A stretch of DNA of 64,000 nt from Eumeta japonica (lineage: Eukaryota; Arthropoda; Insecta; Lepidoptera; Psychidae): assembly GCA_005406025.1 (NCBI GenBank), contig BGZK01001332.1, positions 1-64,000 on the forward strand. The letters are read 5' to 3'. Positions 1 to 11,713 of this stretch are shown in pieces. Under the pieces are notes generated by a model, which was given only the letters and a program-made list of their open reading frames with translations, made no database searches and was not told where the DNA came from. The position numbers were made by a program, and so were the translations under genes. Each line of letters begins with the position of its first letter. The first letter of the stretch is position 1.

Positions 1-2225
1 TGAGTTATTTAACTTTAGGCGCCGATAGCGTACGTTGTTATCATATTGGTTACGACGGTCGTCAGCCGCCTCCGATCTGCGCCGGGCCAGCACGGGGGAC
101 TTAAGATCCAAAGCTCTCAATCTTAAATAATAAGATTGTTTAAAGTTATTGCTCAGGAGTGCGATAAACGAGACCTAATACAACAACCCAATCGAATGCA
201 AGATAGGAACACTGAATCCCATTAAAAACTTCAAATTTTCAAAAATGTAAGTCTCGTGACGCTATTCTTCCACCGCAACATCTCGTGTAAAACCAAGTAT
301 TTGAGTTAAATTTATGAAAGCACATATTCAACAGCTTTTCATAAGCTGTTTCCTAATTAGACACCTGTTGCCACCCAGAACATAGCAGTGAAGTACCTAA
401 TTTATACAATATGTAAACGAGTACAAGTAGGCTATCAAATTTCCAATATTAGGCAGTTGTTATTATATTGGCGTGCGATTGCCAAATCATTTTATTTATT
501 TTAAAAAAAGGCTGTAATTAAAGAAAAAATCGAAGCCATTAAACCATTTTAGATTCAACCAAAAATTTCAACGTACAATACACTATTTCAATTCCTTGTC
601 CTTGTCACACAAACAATAATTATTTTTCTCATTGACCTTGCAAACTTGGCCCAAAAGTTCTCGAATTGTTATAAACAATAATGTTTTTGAGCTTAGGAAA
701 CACAAAAACATTATTGCTAATATTGTCGAGCACAAAATTGCCAGTGTAATCTTCCAAACTTGTTAAAGTTTAAAGAAATTATTTAATTACTATTTTCAGG
801 TGTATACCAATTTTTCAATATTCAGTAAATTTTATCGATTTGGATTGGTCTTGCGTCATTCGAAACAGATTTGTGAGCTCAAAAAGCATTTAGTCGTTAA
901 AAATTAATCGGTCTAGAAATATGAGTTATTTTTGAATTTCGTATTAGTTTCATTTCAGATAATTTCAACATTTTTTTCTTTACCTTTTCTTAAATTATGT
1001 ATTTTGATCAATTTGATCGGTTTTACCGTTTTCAGCTTTCAACGTGCGACCGACGACGATTTTTTAAAAGCAAAAATAAATATTTTTTTTTTCAAAGCCA
1101 ATTTTATTCAATAAATTCAAAAATATTGCTGACAGCAATTTCATGGCAATACTTTGTTCACGATATTTCTATAAAGAATTAATTGATTTAAATAAAATTT
1201 ACATATTTGAACATTATTTTTTTTAGAAATAGAACTCATTAGCTTTTGAAATTTATCGATTTAAAGCTGTAAAAAATCAATGGAAAATACAGTATTTTCG
1301 AAATTTTCTTTTTATATATATATTTCAAAATCAATAGTATCGATTTATTTCAAATTCGCAGAAAATCGAATATCTGTCAATCCTTTTTGAATGTAATAAC
1401 CTTGATGCCAATCATTTCATTTAATCAAAGGACATCAAAGTTTACACGCACATGTGTATACACCACACGCATGCATATATGTACACATACTGTCACCCGT
1501 CTAAAATGGCCAATAAAACTTTCTAAGATCTTGAGAACCATGAAACTCGATTTGATAAAATATTATGTAAATTTCAATCCATTTCGTCATAAAACAAACC
1601 CACATCTCCAACGCGAAAGATCGCTTTTTCAAAACATGTGGCAATATATTTTCTCTCTAAAGAGAAAAGTCGATTTTCCATTTCAAACTTAAACCATTAA
1701 ATTTAGCTGTTCTTACAATAATTTTGTAGTTTTAATTGTTCGCATTATTTTAACCTTTGTTAAATAGTATTGGCTCGTCGCATCTGTCATCTAATATTTA
1801 ATATCTATCAAATCAAAAATATGAAAAAACTCTTACGTTTTGTATATTCCACGGCAACAAAAAATCATTTTAAAATCAAATAATAAGTAAATAAGACGTT
1901 ATGCAAACTAAACATAAACATTTATAAACAAATCTCAATCAAATTATTTTTACTAAACTATAGTATGCAGGTTGATCGTACTGGGGAAATGAAAGATTGT
2001 ACATGTCATACGAGAGAAAAGTTACTCGTTACCGTGATAAATCTCGCTACAAAAATCTACTTTGCTCTCATGCTGAATAAATAATTACGTATGAAACATT
2101 TCACAAAATAACTTGGTTTTAGTTCCCAAAACTCTTCACACAAGAATACCAAACCGTTTGCAGTTTCTCATATAACACGAAAAGAAAATAATATTTCACT
2201 TTCAGAACGTACTACACGATAATTA
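1..2225. other. AT-rich non-coding DNA
   Basis: Mostly long A and T runs with short chance ORFs (for example around 932-1182 and 1387-1692) whose translations are low complexity. The first ~115 bases are clearly richer in G and C than what follows and may be the edge of a repeat or exon cut off by the window, but nothing in them can be named. Possibly intergenic, or intron of the gene whose last exons lie at 8578-9614. Confidence 0.5.
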
Positions 2226-2469
2226 CCTACTTCATAATTCAGTGTGAAATGGCGCGCTCTTTGCTGCTGAGATTAAAAGTGGCACTGGCGCAGCACACGC
2301 AAAAACACAAAAACTGTAGCCACCTATCTTTGTGGCAGGCTTCAAAAGACGCCACACTTACGGTTACCTAATACATATAGAGCGGAGTTAAATGCACTCG
2401 TATGCACATGTAGATACGTGGAGTGCATTGTTAACTCATGAATAAAACAATTCACATGTAAAGTAGAAT

Positions 2470-2640
2470 ATTTACTGTGCTTTCAATGTATTCCCCATTA
2501 CATTTTTCACACTTTTTCATTCGTACAAAACATTTGAACAACGGAAGCTGTTCAAATGTTTTGCCCGTGCTGCCTGAAAGCTAGCACAGCCTCTTATGGC
2601 CCGGAAACGTCAAATCTCTCATCAAATCTTTGATTTTTAC
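2470..2640 (-). mobile_element. possible mariner transposase C-terminal remnant
   Basis: Read on the minus strand, one frame gives a stretch with CFVRMKKCEKCNGEYIEST, which resembles the end of mariner transposases (a Trp/Lys-rich stretch followed by KC-x-GEYxE). A neighbouring frame just upstream reads EAVLAFRQHGQNI, as in the segment before that motif. The two are out of frame and no termini are seen, so this is at best a short decayed piece. The match is by eye only. Confidence 0.3.
2526..2563. repeat. perfect 15-bp hairpin, 8-nt loop
   Basis: The arm CAAAACATTTGAACA at 2526-2540 is followed by an 8-base loop and its exact reverse complement at 2549-2563. It lies inside the possible mariner remnant. 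Function unknown. Confidence 0.85.
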
Positions 2641-2863
2641 ACTGAGAAAAGTTTTCCGATTAGAAGTAGGTAATTACCATAAATAATAGCAATAAAGGTA
2701 ATTAATTATCAATAAAACGTGATTTAGAATAGCACCCTCTTTTATCTTATCCATCTACCGGTTTGATTTCAGTGCTAAAAACTGGTAGCGTATCGGTGAC
2801 ATTCCTTTAATGTCTACCGCCCTTATAGCCACGAAATGGTTAATTTTTGTGTGTTAGTACCGG

Positions 2864-3060
2864 ATTTATATACTTATATACAGAATATTAGCAGGTACAA
2901 TACTAACTTTTTGCTGTTTTTACACAGGGCCAATAAACTTAAACACATTTGATTTTTATTTGTTACTATCGGGTTTATATCCATCCATAACATAAATTTA
3001 CAGGTACAATATATGCTTCTTGTATTTTATGTACAGGGTTAATGAACATTAATATTATTA
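2864..3060 (+). repeat. diverged two-copy tandem duplication, ~99 bp
   Basis: The block from about 2864 (TTAGTACCGGATTTATAT) is repeated from about 2963 (TTACTATCGGGTTTATAT). Both copies then share CAGGTACAATA and end in a CAGGG-TAATGAAC-like stretch. The copies have diverged by substitutions and small indels. Confidence 0.55.
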
Positions 3061-4980
3061 ATTGCACGCCTCCAAGGGGACTATGCTATGAGAATTAACT
3101 GATAAAATAAAAAACATGGAGAGCGCTCACTTTTAAACCTCTGTATTTTTGTAACAATGCAATATTCTTTGAAATACACGCTTTCATACAGAATATACTT
3201 CAAACTATAAATTAAATATCATTTGAAGTCTTTTACTAGATATTATTACCGTAAAAAATTTGATTAAAAAATATTTTGTTGGACGTCATTTAGTCTGTAT
3301 TTCGGATATTCGAATGATAAAAAATAAGGCTTGGACCACTTGATGGAATGAGCTGGTTTTTTACTATCTCCGGATACTTTTTATTCATACGTGTGTTAAA
3401 TATGAAAGTTGAAAAATTGTTATATTTTGTACAATAGACATTTAAATTGAATGAGTTGTAATAAGTTAAAACATTACGGCAATATAGCATCCCGTTGAAA
3501 GTACGTAGGCACTTTATGAGCAGGCGCAACGTCTTAAAGTAAGACGGTAAATAATTTTAACAAATCCGGATATTTTTTTAGAAAAACATTTTTATAACAA
3601 TACAATTAATTTTATTGTAAACTAATTATATGTACCTACCCTAAGTTCAGCAGCTATGAAGACGTTTTTTAATATAAAAATTTTAGCATCGAAAGGTGTT
3701 GGAATATAGTAAATTTATATATCCTTATTTTGTATATAGATGTAATTGACAAGAAATATTTCATGCATGAATTATTTTTAAATGGATTTGAGTTTGGATA
3801 GAAAAATATTGTATTGGACATAAATTTTACTTACCTACCATAAAGCATTTGTCTAGCTACGTTATTATCTGATTTATAATAAGTGGTATATTACAAAATT
3901 TTTGTTCTAACGAATATGATGACTCGGAGGCGTGCAGAGTATCATTTGGATTTTATCTTTATTAATACCCGGTTATATCTGCCTCTTATAAAGCACTTAT
4001 ACCGCGGCGTAAGTGCTTTTACTGGAAGACTCGTCACTCCTTGCCAAAAATACTACCAAAACATCCGCTGCCAACCAAGAGACTTGATTAATTTTGCAGT
4101 TGTGACAATTCGTATTCTGAGAACAACCAGACATATAAGTTATTTTTGTGGGATCTAATATCAAATAACTATTGCACGGCTCATAATACGAAGCATTTAT
4201 AGTGCTTTCTCTTAATATTTATTTATATTTTCAATGTTTTTAGTTTAATTGTGTAATTTTATTGTAACAGACTAACATATGAGAAAAAGACGAAAGCTCA
4301 ATCGAGTGGTGAGAGGCTTTTGATTGAATTACTTTCAAGACAGAAAAGATTTAATTACTCAAGCACTTACTTTAAAGAACGAAGTGTGAGAGTTAGAAAT
4401 AATGCAAAAAATAACGAATATTATAATTTATTAATAACTTATTTTAATACGATTGCAATTAACATCATTCTTTTACAAAATCTGCATTATAGAAATCAAA
4501 TAATCTATATTAAATTAAAATGGCCTTATTGATAATTGAACAATTTAAGATAAGCATAACTGAAACACATAAGAAACAACACTTTATACAGCTACAAAAT
4601 AAATAACTAAAAAGAAAAAGTTTTTGGGCAAATAAAACTTAACTCTTGGAGAATATATGCTGTTATATTAAAATTATAAAGTAACAAGATTACACGTTCT
4701 GACGTCACAATCGTAGAACTATACGATAATTTTGTATACTATTAGTGCAGTAAAATTTTATTTAATATTTAAGATATAAATGAACAACTTGCACATAAAG
4801 TGTTTTGAATATATAAGACTTAAATTTTGTTTGTAGTCAAACACCATTCAAGCTCATTTTGTTTATCGACTTTCAAAGAACTACTGCAAATTATGTAGGC
4901 ATACATTTTCCTTTTCTTTGTAGCAGTAGATCTAGTACAAAAATCTTTTTAGTTGAACTACTCCTACGGTTGAGTTATAA
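3061..4980. other. AT-rich DNA without recognisable gene
   Basis: ORFs at 3290-3529 (minus), 3883-4158 and 4320-4532 translate to sequence with no recognisable motif or codon bias. A palindromic CRE-like TGACGTCA occurs at 4700-4707, which may be chance. Confidence 0.5.
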
Positions 4981-5190
4981 TCATGAGTCATTCATCATTT
5001 TTTCTGAAATAGTACTTGGTGTTGGCTGATCGATGATAGATATAGAAAAAAGGTAATTATCTGTATTTACAGGTACCAAAGACAATGTGGGTGACCCTTC
5101 CCTGAGATGTGAAATAATACTTTGTAGATTAAAATTTGATTTAGGTGTGCAGCGAGATGATATATCCAATATTTCAGCATCGTTATGTTC
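4981..5190 (-). CDS. possible last exon of an unidentified minus-strand gene
   Basis: On the minus strand a pyrimidine-rich tract and CAG acceptor at about 5191-5193 are followed by about 69 open codons ending in TGA at 4981-4983. The translation has balanced composition (motifs such as ILDISSRCTPKS and REGSPTLSLVPVNTDN) unlike the low-complexity ORFs around it. A small upstream candidate exon at 5562-5592 starts ATG and ends in a good donor (CAAG|GTATGT), reading MDFEEILIFQ. The joined phases do not fit: exon 1 leaves one extra base. Either the pairing is wrong, there is an indel, or this is chance. No family recognised. Confidence 0.25.
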   Translation of the reverse strand, partial: EHNDAEILDISSRCTPKSNFNLQSIISHLREGSPTLSLVPVNTDNYLFSISIIDQPTPSTISEKMMNDS

Positions 5191-5199
5191 CTGAAATAA

Positions 5200-6700
5200 A
5201 TAATTCAACTATAAGCCGATGAAAAATCTAACGAAAAAGAGCATTCAAAGGAAATGAAATTAACTTGCCGATCTTAACTTTTTACATGTTATTAACAATG
5301 TTAATGGTAAAGTTTTATCCATTCTATCCAATTAAACCGAAATCGAGTTCGTAGGCCCTGCTAATTGCAATAACTGTACGGGTTATGGCTCGTTCAAGTG
5401 TTTGAAGGAAAAACTATCTACTCCATTATCTACAACAAATTCAAGCTACATTTATTTTAGATGACTGAGCATGTATAACTTTAGCAATTTTGTATTAATA
5501 TCGAGACTCCTATGCCTAAAAAAGTAATACAAAAAAAGTATATATGAAAGTCACCACATACCTTGAAAAATTAGTATTTCTTCGAAGTCCATTTTTGATA
5601 AAAGCGTCTCGTATGTTCTTCAATTAAAACCTTTCTTTAATATAATTTTCAAGTAAAACAGCGTTCACAAATAGTATTTAGACATATAAGTTAACAACGA
5701 ATATAAACCAAATGAATCAATCAAATACACCAATCCGTTAACGACTACAGTACATCGACAAATAGTTGGCAAGCACGGTGTTGCCACCACTTTTCAGTCA
5801 GTTTCCTTCCGCAAGAAAACTCGTTAATTTTACGGTCGGCTCAATCATATTCTCAAAAACATTTACTTTGTGGTAAAATAAAAATAAATATCCATTGTGG
5901 AACACAATGCCTATTAATTTTTATTTTGTTTTGTCATACGTTTGGAGAATACAAAACAAAACATAAAACTTTAATTTTTTTTTCATATTAACGAAATTCC
6001 AGTTACTATATTTCTGCACTTTTTGATAGATATTGTTCATTTATGGACTTATAAATTGTTATTATCCTTATAAAATTGGTAACTTCGACTCTCGTTCTCA
6101 TTTTTTTTAATACTGATGCTCAATTAAAAGTATAATATAAAAAAAAATTTAAATCAATACTAAGTCCACAAAATATATTTAAACATCATATGTTAAGTAA
6201 AATATAGACTGTGTTAAATAATATATATTATGTTTCTTAGTCGGCAGAGAAAATATAGTTGTTTTTAATACAAATAGTCAAATACTTATATTTCATTTTA
6301 CAATGATTAATCTATAGTAATAATGGGTGCACCGCAATTTTAAAATGAATTGTTTTTAAACCTGAATCCTTAAAAAACTGATAAATTTCACACAAACTGA
6401 GGAATTCTGTAGAAGTTGTCAGAATTAAAAAATGTCTGCATTTGAGGCATACGAAGTGCATGAAATTTAGATGAGCCACGGGAGTAAACAAGTACATCAT
6501 TGCTTTTTTACAGTAGTATACAGTTATTTTATTGAGTGCGTAGTTACTTTAAAAATCATGGTTACAGTATGTAAATTATCACTGTAGTTCAAGGTTTGAG
6601 GCCTTTTTTTACCGGCTTTAAATTAAAAGCTAAATTCATAAACGCTTCTCACATAGACAACGCCCGTTTCAAAAGCTAAAGATTAGACTATCGCCCAAAA
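5200..6700. other. AT-rich DNA without recognisable gene
   Basis: Apart from the small candidate minus-strand exon at 5562-5592, only A/T-rich sequence is seen. The slightly GC-richer patch at about 5740-5840 could be a promoter region for a minus-strand transcript, but no core promoter motif supports this. Confidence 0.4.
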
Positions 6701-6719
6701 ATACTGACATAATGCAAGT

Positions 6720-7545
6720 AATTCGGATACAGTAAATACGCCTGACGTGTACCGGTTTTTTTTCCTATGGTATTTTACTCAGTGTGAGAAAATAAAGAGA
6801 TCGCATGGTGCTAGGTCTGAACTAAATACGGAATGGATTTACCTTGTCAGAAGTCAAAAATGTCATCGTTTTATTCGCGGTGTGCGGCGAAGCATTGTCA
6901 TGGTGCAATGGAGTGCGACTCATTGGTCGTTTTCTTCTAACTTTTTCTAAGACACTGGGCGAACAAATGATGATTTACCACTCAGCATTAACTGTCTTTT
7001 GTTCTTTAAGTGGGATCGTGCAGACAGGACCCGTCTAAGAGTAAAAGACCGCGATCATGTTTTTGCCTACGCTTCTCTCCTGCCTCAATTTTGTTGGTTT
7101 GCTGTTGCCTTCGAACACCCATACAGAAGACTTGCTTTCTTTCTGGCATACAACAATATATCCATGTTTCATCTCCATTTTTACACCAATCAACTCAGGT
7201 CCGTTTATGTTCGGGGTGAGATCAATTCCTCTTGAGTTCGTGAGGAATCCAACAGCAACAAAGCTTTCTGACTTTTAAGTGTTTATGTATTTTTTTTTAA
7301 TTTAGCTCATACCACTCCCCAAGTGTCGCCGAATCTCCTCATAGGTGATACGCCGGTTTTCTTCAATTAATCGCCTGACAGTGACCAAATTGTCCTCAGT
7401 GATCGCAGTTGAGGGCCGGCCTTTACGAATTTCATTGTGGAGAAAAACACGGCTACGATCAAATTCTGCATATACCGTCACTTTGCAGTGCTCAAATGAG
7501 ATGTTTCCCTCCCAAAAGCATTTTAAAAACGAACAGTGCAACCTT
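6720..7545 (-). mobile_element. degenerate mariner-family DNA transposon
   Basis: Minus-strand frames spell the parts of a mariner transposase in the right order. The helix-turn-helix part (HNEIRKGRPSTAITEDN, then RRITYEEIRRHLG) lies at 7302-7541. A catalytic-region piece with DETWIY is at about 7157-7174, followed by VWVFEG and QERSVGKNMIAVFYS. The second catalytic motif LHHDNASPHTA is at about 6876-6908 and SDLAPCD at about 6800-6820, followed by SGV near 6740. Frames shift several times, stops interrupt the reading, and the spacing between the last two acidic residues is shorter than the usual D34D. Terminal inverted repeats were not identified. It is a dead copy in what may be an intron of the downstream gene. 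Confidence 0.85.
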
Positions 7546-8577
7546 GCGGAGACAGTGAACTTTTAAAATCATAAAAAAACCATCGCCCTAAAATCTTTTC
7601 GCTTTTTTCCATTTCCACTCTGGACGACAAACTTCAAACTTGTGTTACAAACAATTGACACGCAACGTCCTGCTAAAATTTTTGACCAATAAATGAGTTT
7701 AATAAGTTTAAAAAACTCAAATATACACAAAGTGATTTGACGTCCATTTGATTTAAATTGAATTCAATTATAAACACTTAAACTCGTTTATTGATGCGGA
7801 ACACGGTCAAGAAACGAATAAAGGCCCCCACCTTAACCGGTTTCTACAGTTTTGAATTTTCCAAATCAAAAGGAAAATTCCGAACTATGATTTTAGACGG
7901 GAGTATTGTTTGTTTCTCGGTTTTCAATCGTTTTTTTAACATTCTGCTCAGTTTCGGATACATATGTATGTACATTCATTTCTAGCTATTTTCGTATCAA
8001 GACGTGGTTTAGGATCAAAAAATTGTAGAATCGTTAAGAATACTAATATTAGAATTTCTCGTGAAATCGCAAATCTTCGTTATCACTAATTAAGTTTACA
8101 TCAAAATATGTATTCACATTCACAACTTAGGTTGCATTTCATTTCTTGGCCTTTATTTATTCAAATGATTTAATGCAGTGCGAAATTTATTTCTGCTGTT
8201 TTGGTTGTTTCTCATTCATGCAAAGCGAATTAATTCAATCTTATGTACGGATTATATTCGTAATTCTTATATGTTTGTGGCATGGCTGATATAACACTTT
8301 TTATGAATCCATTTTTTATCATATTAATGAAAACATGCAATTTTCATTAATGTTTTGGAAATTTTTCAAATCTATTGTGAGTTTCTATTGTTTTCGCAGT
8401 GAACTTATAAAACGTTTCCTTATTTTTCATTGGCATTTATAACAACAGTGATAGTGTTAAGGAAGCTAGCCAAACGTCTATAATCTGTCTACTCTATTAA
8501 AGTTTTCAAAGCTCCCGAAACTCAAGATAGTGTGAAAATTCCTACCCGTTCACGTTTATTGTTGCGTCGATTTACAG
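7546..8577 (+). other. AT-rich intronic or intergenic DNA upstream of the 8578 exon
   Basis: No coding signal is seen. The last bases (GTCGATTTACAG) are a plausible splice acceptor for the exon starting at 8578. Confidence 0.5.
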
Positions 8578-8786
8578 ATTTGAGGCCGAAGGGACGCGGA
8601 CGCCCCCAACGCATTCTGCTGGGCGTGTGGCCCGACGAGCATATCCGCGGTGTTATTCGCGCCGTCGTGTTCCGCGACAGCCACGCGCCGCACGCGCAGC
8701 ACGCGCCTCACGGCCCGCACACCCCGCACACCCCGCATAACTCGCACGTCAAGGAGGAGGCCATTCCCGTCTACCACTCGATGTCG
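8578..8786 (+). CDS. penultimate coding exon of a probable AT-hook nuclear regulator
   Basis: GC-rich exon in AT-rich surroundings. An acceptor TTTACAG precedes it and the donor TCG|GTCAGT follows. The exon opens in phase (last two bases of a codon), stays open for 69 codons and ends on a codon boundary, matching the phase of the exon at 9042. It encodes LRPKGRGRPQ, an AT-hook-like GRGRP core; then RILLGVWPDEHIRGV; then a His/Pro-rich stretch of repeated APH/TPH triplets; then HVKEEAIPVYHS, with VKEE fitting the SUMO acceptor consensus. The ORF continues upstream of the acceptor only by chance. AT-hooks occur in several insect BTB/Psq-type regulators such as Bric-a-brac; I cannot assign the gene to any of them. 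Upstream exons are not found in the window. Confidence 0.7.
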
Positions 8787-9041
8787 GTCAGTATTAGATA
8801 ACTCGCGCTGGCGCCTTAATTACTCAAATTGTGTTACGTGGAGTTAAGTTTTAAGAGATATGTATGAATAAGAATCCGCTGTGCGAGTAGATTGTGCGAA
8901 ATGAGCGCAGAAGATGGTGTGAAATTTAACTACTTTGTTGTCTGCTTGATTGACTTCCTGACGATGGAAACGGTGTGTCGTGGAGCTGGCGTCGTCGCCC
9001 TCGTCGTACACGTTGTAAAGTGTGGGCGCTATCGTTTACAG

Positions 9042-9614
9042 GACGGCATCGGCGTGCAGAACGCGTTCAACGTGAGCGGCGGCGGCGCGGTGTGCGGCAA
9101 CGGCCGCGATGGCGGCGTCTCCCCGAACGCGGCGGCCGCGGCGGCCGTGGCGGCTGTCGCGCACGGCCTGCGCCGCCAAATGTGCAACATGGTCGCGGCG
9201 GCGCAGCGACCGCCTGATCACCCTCACACGCATCTCAGCCTGCCGGCCGCCGCCGCCGCCGCCGCGGCCGCCGGCCTTCAGCTGCCGCTATCGCAGTCGC
9301 CGCGTTCCACCAGCGGCTCGGTCAGCTCGCCGCTTCACTCTACGACACCGCCTAATCCCGTACTCGAGATGCCTAAGCAACAGGATCCCTTCCGACCGTT
9401 CGTTTCGCCACGCCCCGACAGCCGCTATACTGACCAGACGCTACGTGACCAGCTTATCGATACACATGACATGGGCCCTCCCAGGGCACCCATGCCCAAA
9501 AATGACAAGGAGCAGATGATGATATCGAACTCGACAGCAGGACCGTCGAGCGGCATACCCACTCCTGTCAAACTCGAGTCACCTTCGAGCGAGAACCGTG
9601 GAGAGTCCATCTGA
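9042..9614 (+). CDS. last coding exon of the same probable nuclear regulator (TGA at 9612-9614)
   Basis: Acceptor TCGTTTACAG ends at 9041 and the exon is in frame with the one ending at 8786. It encodes 190 residues: DGIGVQNAFNV; a Gly-rich piece; a long Ala-rich run; RRQMCNMVAAAQRPPDHPH; a second poly-Ala run; a Ser/Pro-rich segment; then a more conserved-looking end with DPFRPFVSPRPDSRYTDQ, NDKEQMMISNSTAGPSSG and TPVKLESPSSENRG. VKLE is a second SUMO consensus. Low-complexity Ala, His and Pro runs are typical of insect transcription factors. Homopolymeric GC-rich codons (GCC/GCG) contrast sharply with the AT-rich flanks. The minus-strand ORFs here are shadows. Function is inferred from composition only; no DNA-binding domain beyond the AT-hook core is seen in these exons. 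Confidence 0.75.
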   Translation, partial: DGIGVQNAFNVSGGGAVCGNGRDGGVSPNAAAAAAVAAVAHGLRRQMCNMVAAAQRPPDHPHTHLSLPAAAAAAAAAGLQLPLSQSPRSTSGSVSSPLHSTTPPNPVLEMPKQQDPFRPFVSPRPDSRYTDQTLRDQLIDTHDMGPPRAPMPKNDKEQMMISNSTAGPSSGIPTPVKLESPSSENRGESI

Positions 9615-9776
9615 AGCCTACAGGTGGGCGGCGCTTCCCCGGGCGCTCACGCAGCGCCCGCAACCGCGCCCGCGCCCGTGGCCGTGCCCATGAGACCGCC
9701 GCCGCCACAGCCCGCATCAGCGCTGCCCACCTTCCCGTATTTTTTGCCGAATCGTAACTCAGTCGGCTACTTTTAA
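9615..9776 (+). other. same-frame open extension after the TGA (53 codons then TAA)
   Basis: Directly after the TGA the same frame stays open for 53 codons to TAA at 9774-9776. The translation is coding-like and matches the exon in GC content and style: GGASPGAHAAPATAPAP, VAVPMRPPPPQPASALP, then TFPYFLPNRNSVGYF. Three readings are possible: stop-codon readthrough; an alternative acceptor at CTACAG|GTGGGC (9623/9624), which has the same phase as the 9042 acceptor and would skip the TGA; or former coding sequence now cut off by a new stop. The base after TGA is A, not the C that favours readthrough. Confidence 0.55.
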
Positions 9777-11700
9777 TCGCCAATGCCGTATCCACCATCG
9801 GCGAGACCTAAATGGCGACCGGATTATTTTTCCATTATATAAGAATAACTTCTGAAGAACAAAACTCTTTATTTACATAATCAATCCAACTTCTGATTAT
9901 TTTCTTCGCACAAAACTATATATCTGCGACATATTTTCAAGTCGGCAATCGGCGGCGAACAATCCCTGAGCAGCACACACGCCGCCCGGAACAGCTTTCC
10001 GACTTCTTCTTATCTGTCTTTTGCCTACTCATAAGTAGAATGTCGAACTTAATATCTTAAGGTAAAGGTATCATACTTGTTTAGATCCGTTCGGTAAAAT
10101 AGGAGATCAAAATTATAAAAATTTGGCCACTTTCAAAAAAGACTGTTCGGTATACCTTTTCATATTATGCGGAAGCAAATCTATATATCGTCTAAGAAAT
10201 GATTTTAACGTTAGTATTTAGTCACTAGCTAAATGTCACTTCGTTTTGTGTCACATCGATGTCAGTCTACTATAAAGTAAAAATGTGTGTATTTACCTAT
10301 AAATGGATGTCTGAATCAAATTCGACAGCGTCGGCTTCACCGGCCCGGCCTGTGCAGACGCTCCATGCAACGATTCACCCTTGTAGTGTTAGTGATCGCC
10401 AAATGTAATGTAGAGATATCATTAGCCAGTACTAATCGTTCCAAAACCTAGGCTACCTGTTAGTTGACTTCAGTCGCTCTCTCGACGCATTCGAGTCTTT
10501 CGAGTGTTTCACCTTTCTGATGTCGTTCCATTGTTCAACGTCCTATAAATAGGTTTATCATTGACCCACAGATCGGCATTGTTTTCTTATTGTTTTGAAG
10601 ATCTCCCGGCTCAGCTATACGACGTCTTAATGTAAATTCGAAAATTTATTTACCAAAAATTACTCCGTATTTAAGAATTTTATTGTACCGTTTCTTTTTT
10701 TTTTAATATCTTTAGTATTACGATAATCTCTAAGTTAACTGAAATCTCGATATAATCTGGATGGTATTTAGCATAGGGAACGCAGCTAATACGAAATTCC
10801 GCGGCGAGTATAGTACCAAACGGATTGTCAGCTGTCTAGATAGTATAAACATTTTAATGTATACTTAGAGTAGGCATTAATGTATCGTTCGTAGCGTCAG
10901 TATACCATAGTGACATTGGATTAGTCACAAAGATTGCATGTATCGTTGTCAAACTCTTATCTTATTACGAGCTGTATAGGTGTAATAAATATTTTTGTGG
11001 TCCCTTCGGTGTTGTTGATGTCGTCGACGACATTTTCGGTTATAATTGTCGAGTGTACAAATTTGTTTCGACGCTTCACCTCGGATACAGTGAAGTTTGT
11101 TTTACTGCTCATTGAATATTTCGGCTTAAAATTTTTATTAAACGTACCTCTTGCCGCACGGGTATACCATTATTTTATTGTTGGCGAGCTTCGTTGGCGA
11201 ATTGTTCTCGATTTTGGATGGGACCCTGTGTTTCGCCTTCACGCGCCACTTTGAGCACTTCGCATGAGTGAGACCTTTGGATAGAGGAACTTATTCGTTT
11301 ATCGACGGTTTACGGTTACGGTTTTCTTGTGCATTTTCCATGTTTCTGTTCAAGGAATTTTCAAATGGCATCGTAATACACAATTCCGAATGTCAGAGTG
11401 TTGTGGCGCGTGAACGCGACCCACCGGGCGCCGCGTCACCGACCATGACGGCAGCATGTTGTAAAATAAGTCTCAAAGTGGCCTTGATACTTCGATCATT
11501 TGAAAAATTTGGATTATCAACTTTGGTTGAAGTTTGGAACTAGTGTGTAAATTAAAAATAAAGACCAAAATTATTGAAAAAAATATACGATTCGCGATAC
11601 AGATTTAGCATTGAAACTATTTGACTATCCTTTTGAAAATAATTATAATGATGAGAAAAAAAGATATGGCCTACAACGTTTTGGCTGGATTTCGTGAATT
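9777..11700 (+). other. probable 3'UTR and downstream flank of the regulator gene
   Basis: Coding signal stops sharply after 9776 and GC content falls. Poly(A) signals AATAAA occur at 10984-10989 and 11557-11562, among others, so a 3'UTR of roughly 1-2 kb is plausible. ORFs at 10934-11254 and 11268-11543 show no recognisable domain. Confidence 0.4.
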
Positions 11701-11713
11701 TTGGTAAATGTTA

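Noticed and set aside
932..1692. Short ORFs near the left end
   Set aside because: Phe/Lys/Asn-rich translations expected by chance from base composition.
7302..7541. Intact mariner transposase gene
   Set aside because: Only the N-terminal helix-turn-helix part is open; the rest is split by stops and frameshifts.
8556..9798. Minus-strand ORFs across the regulator exons
   Set aside because: Arg/Ala/Val-rich shadows of GC-rich plus-strand coding sequence.
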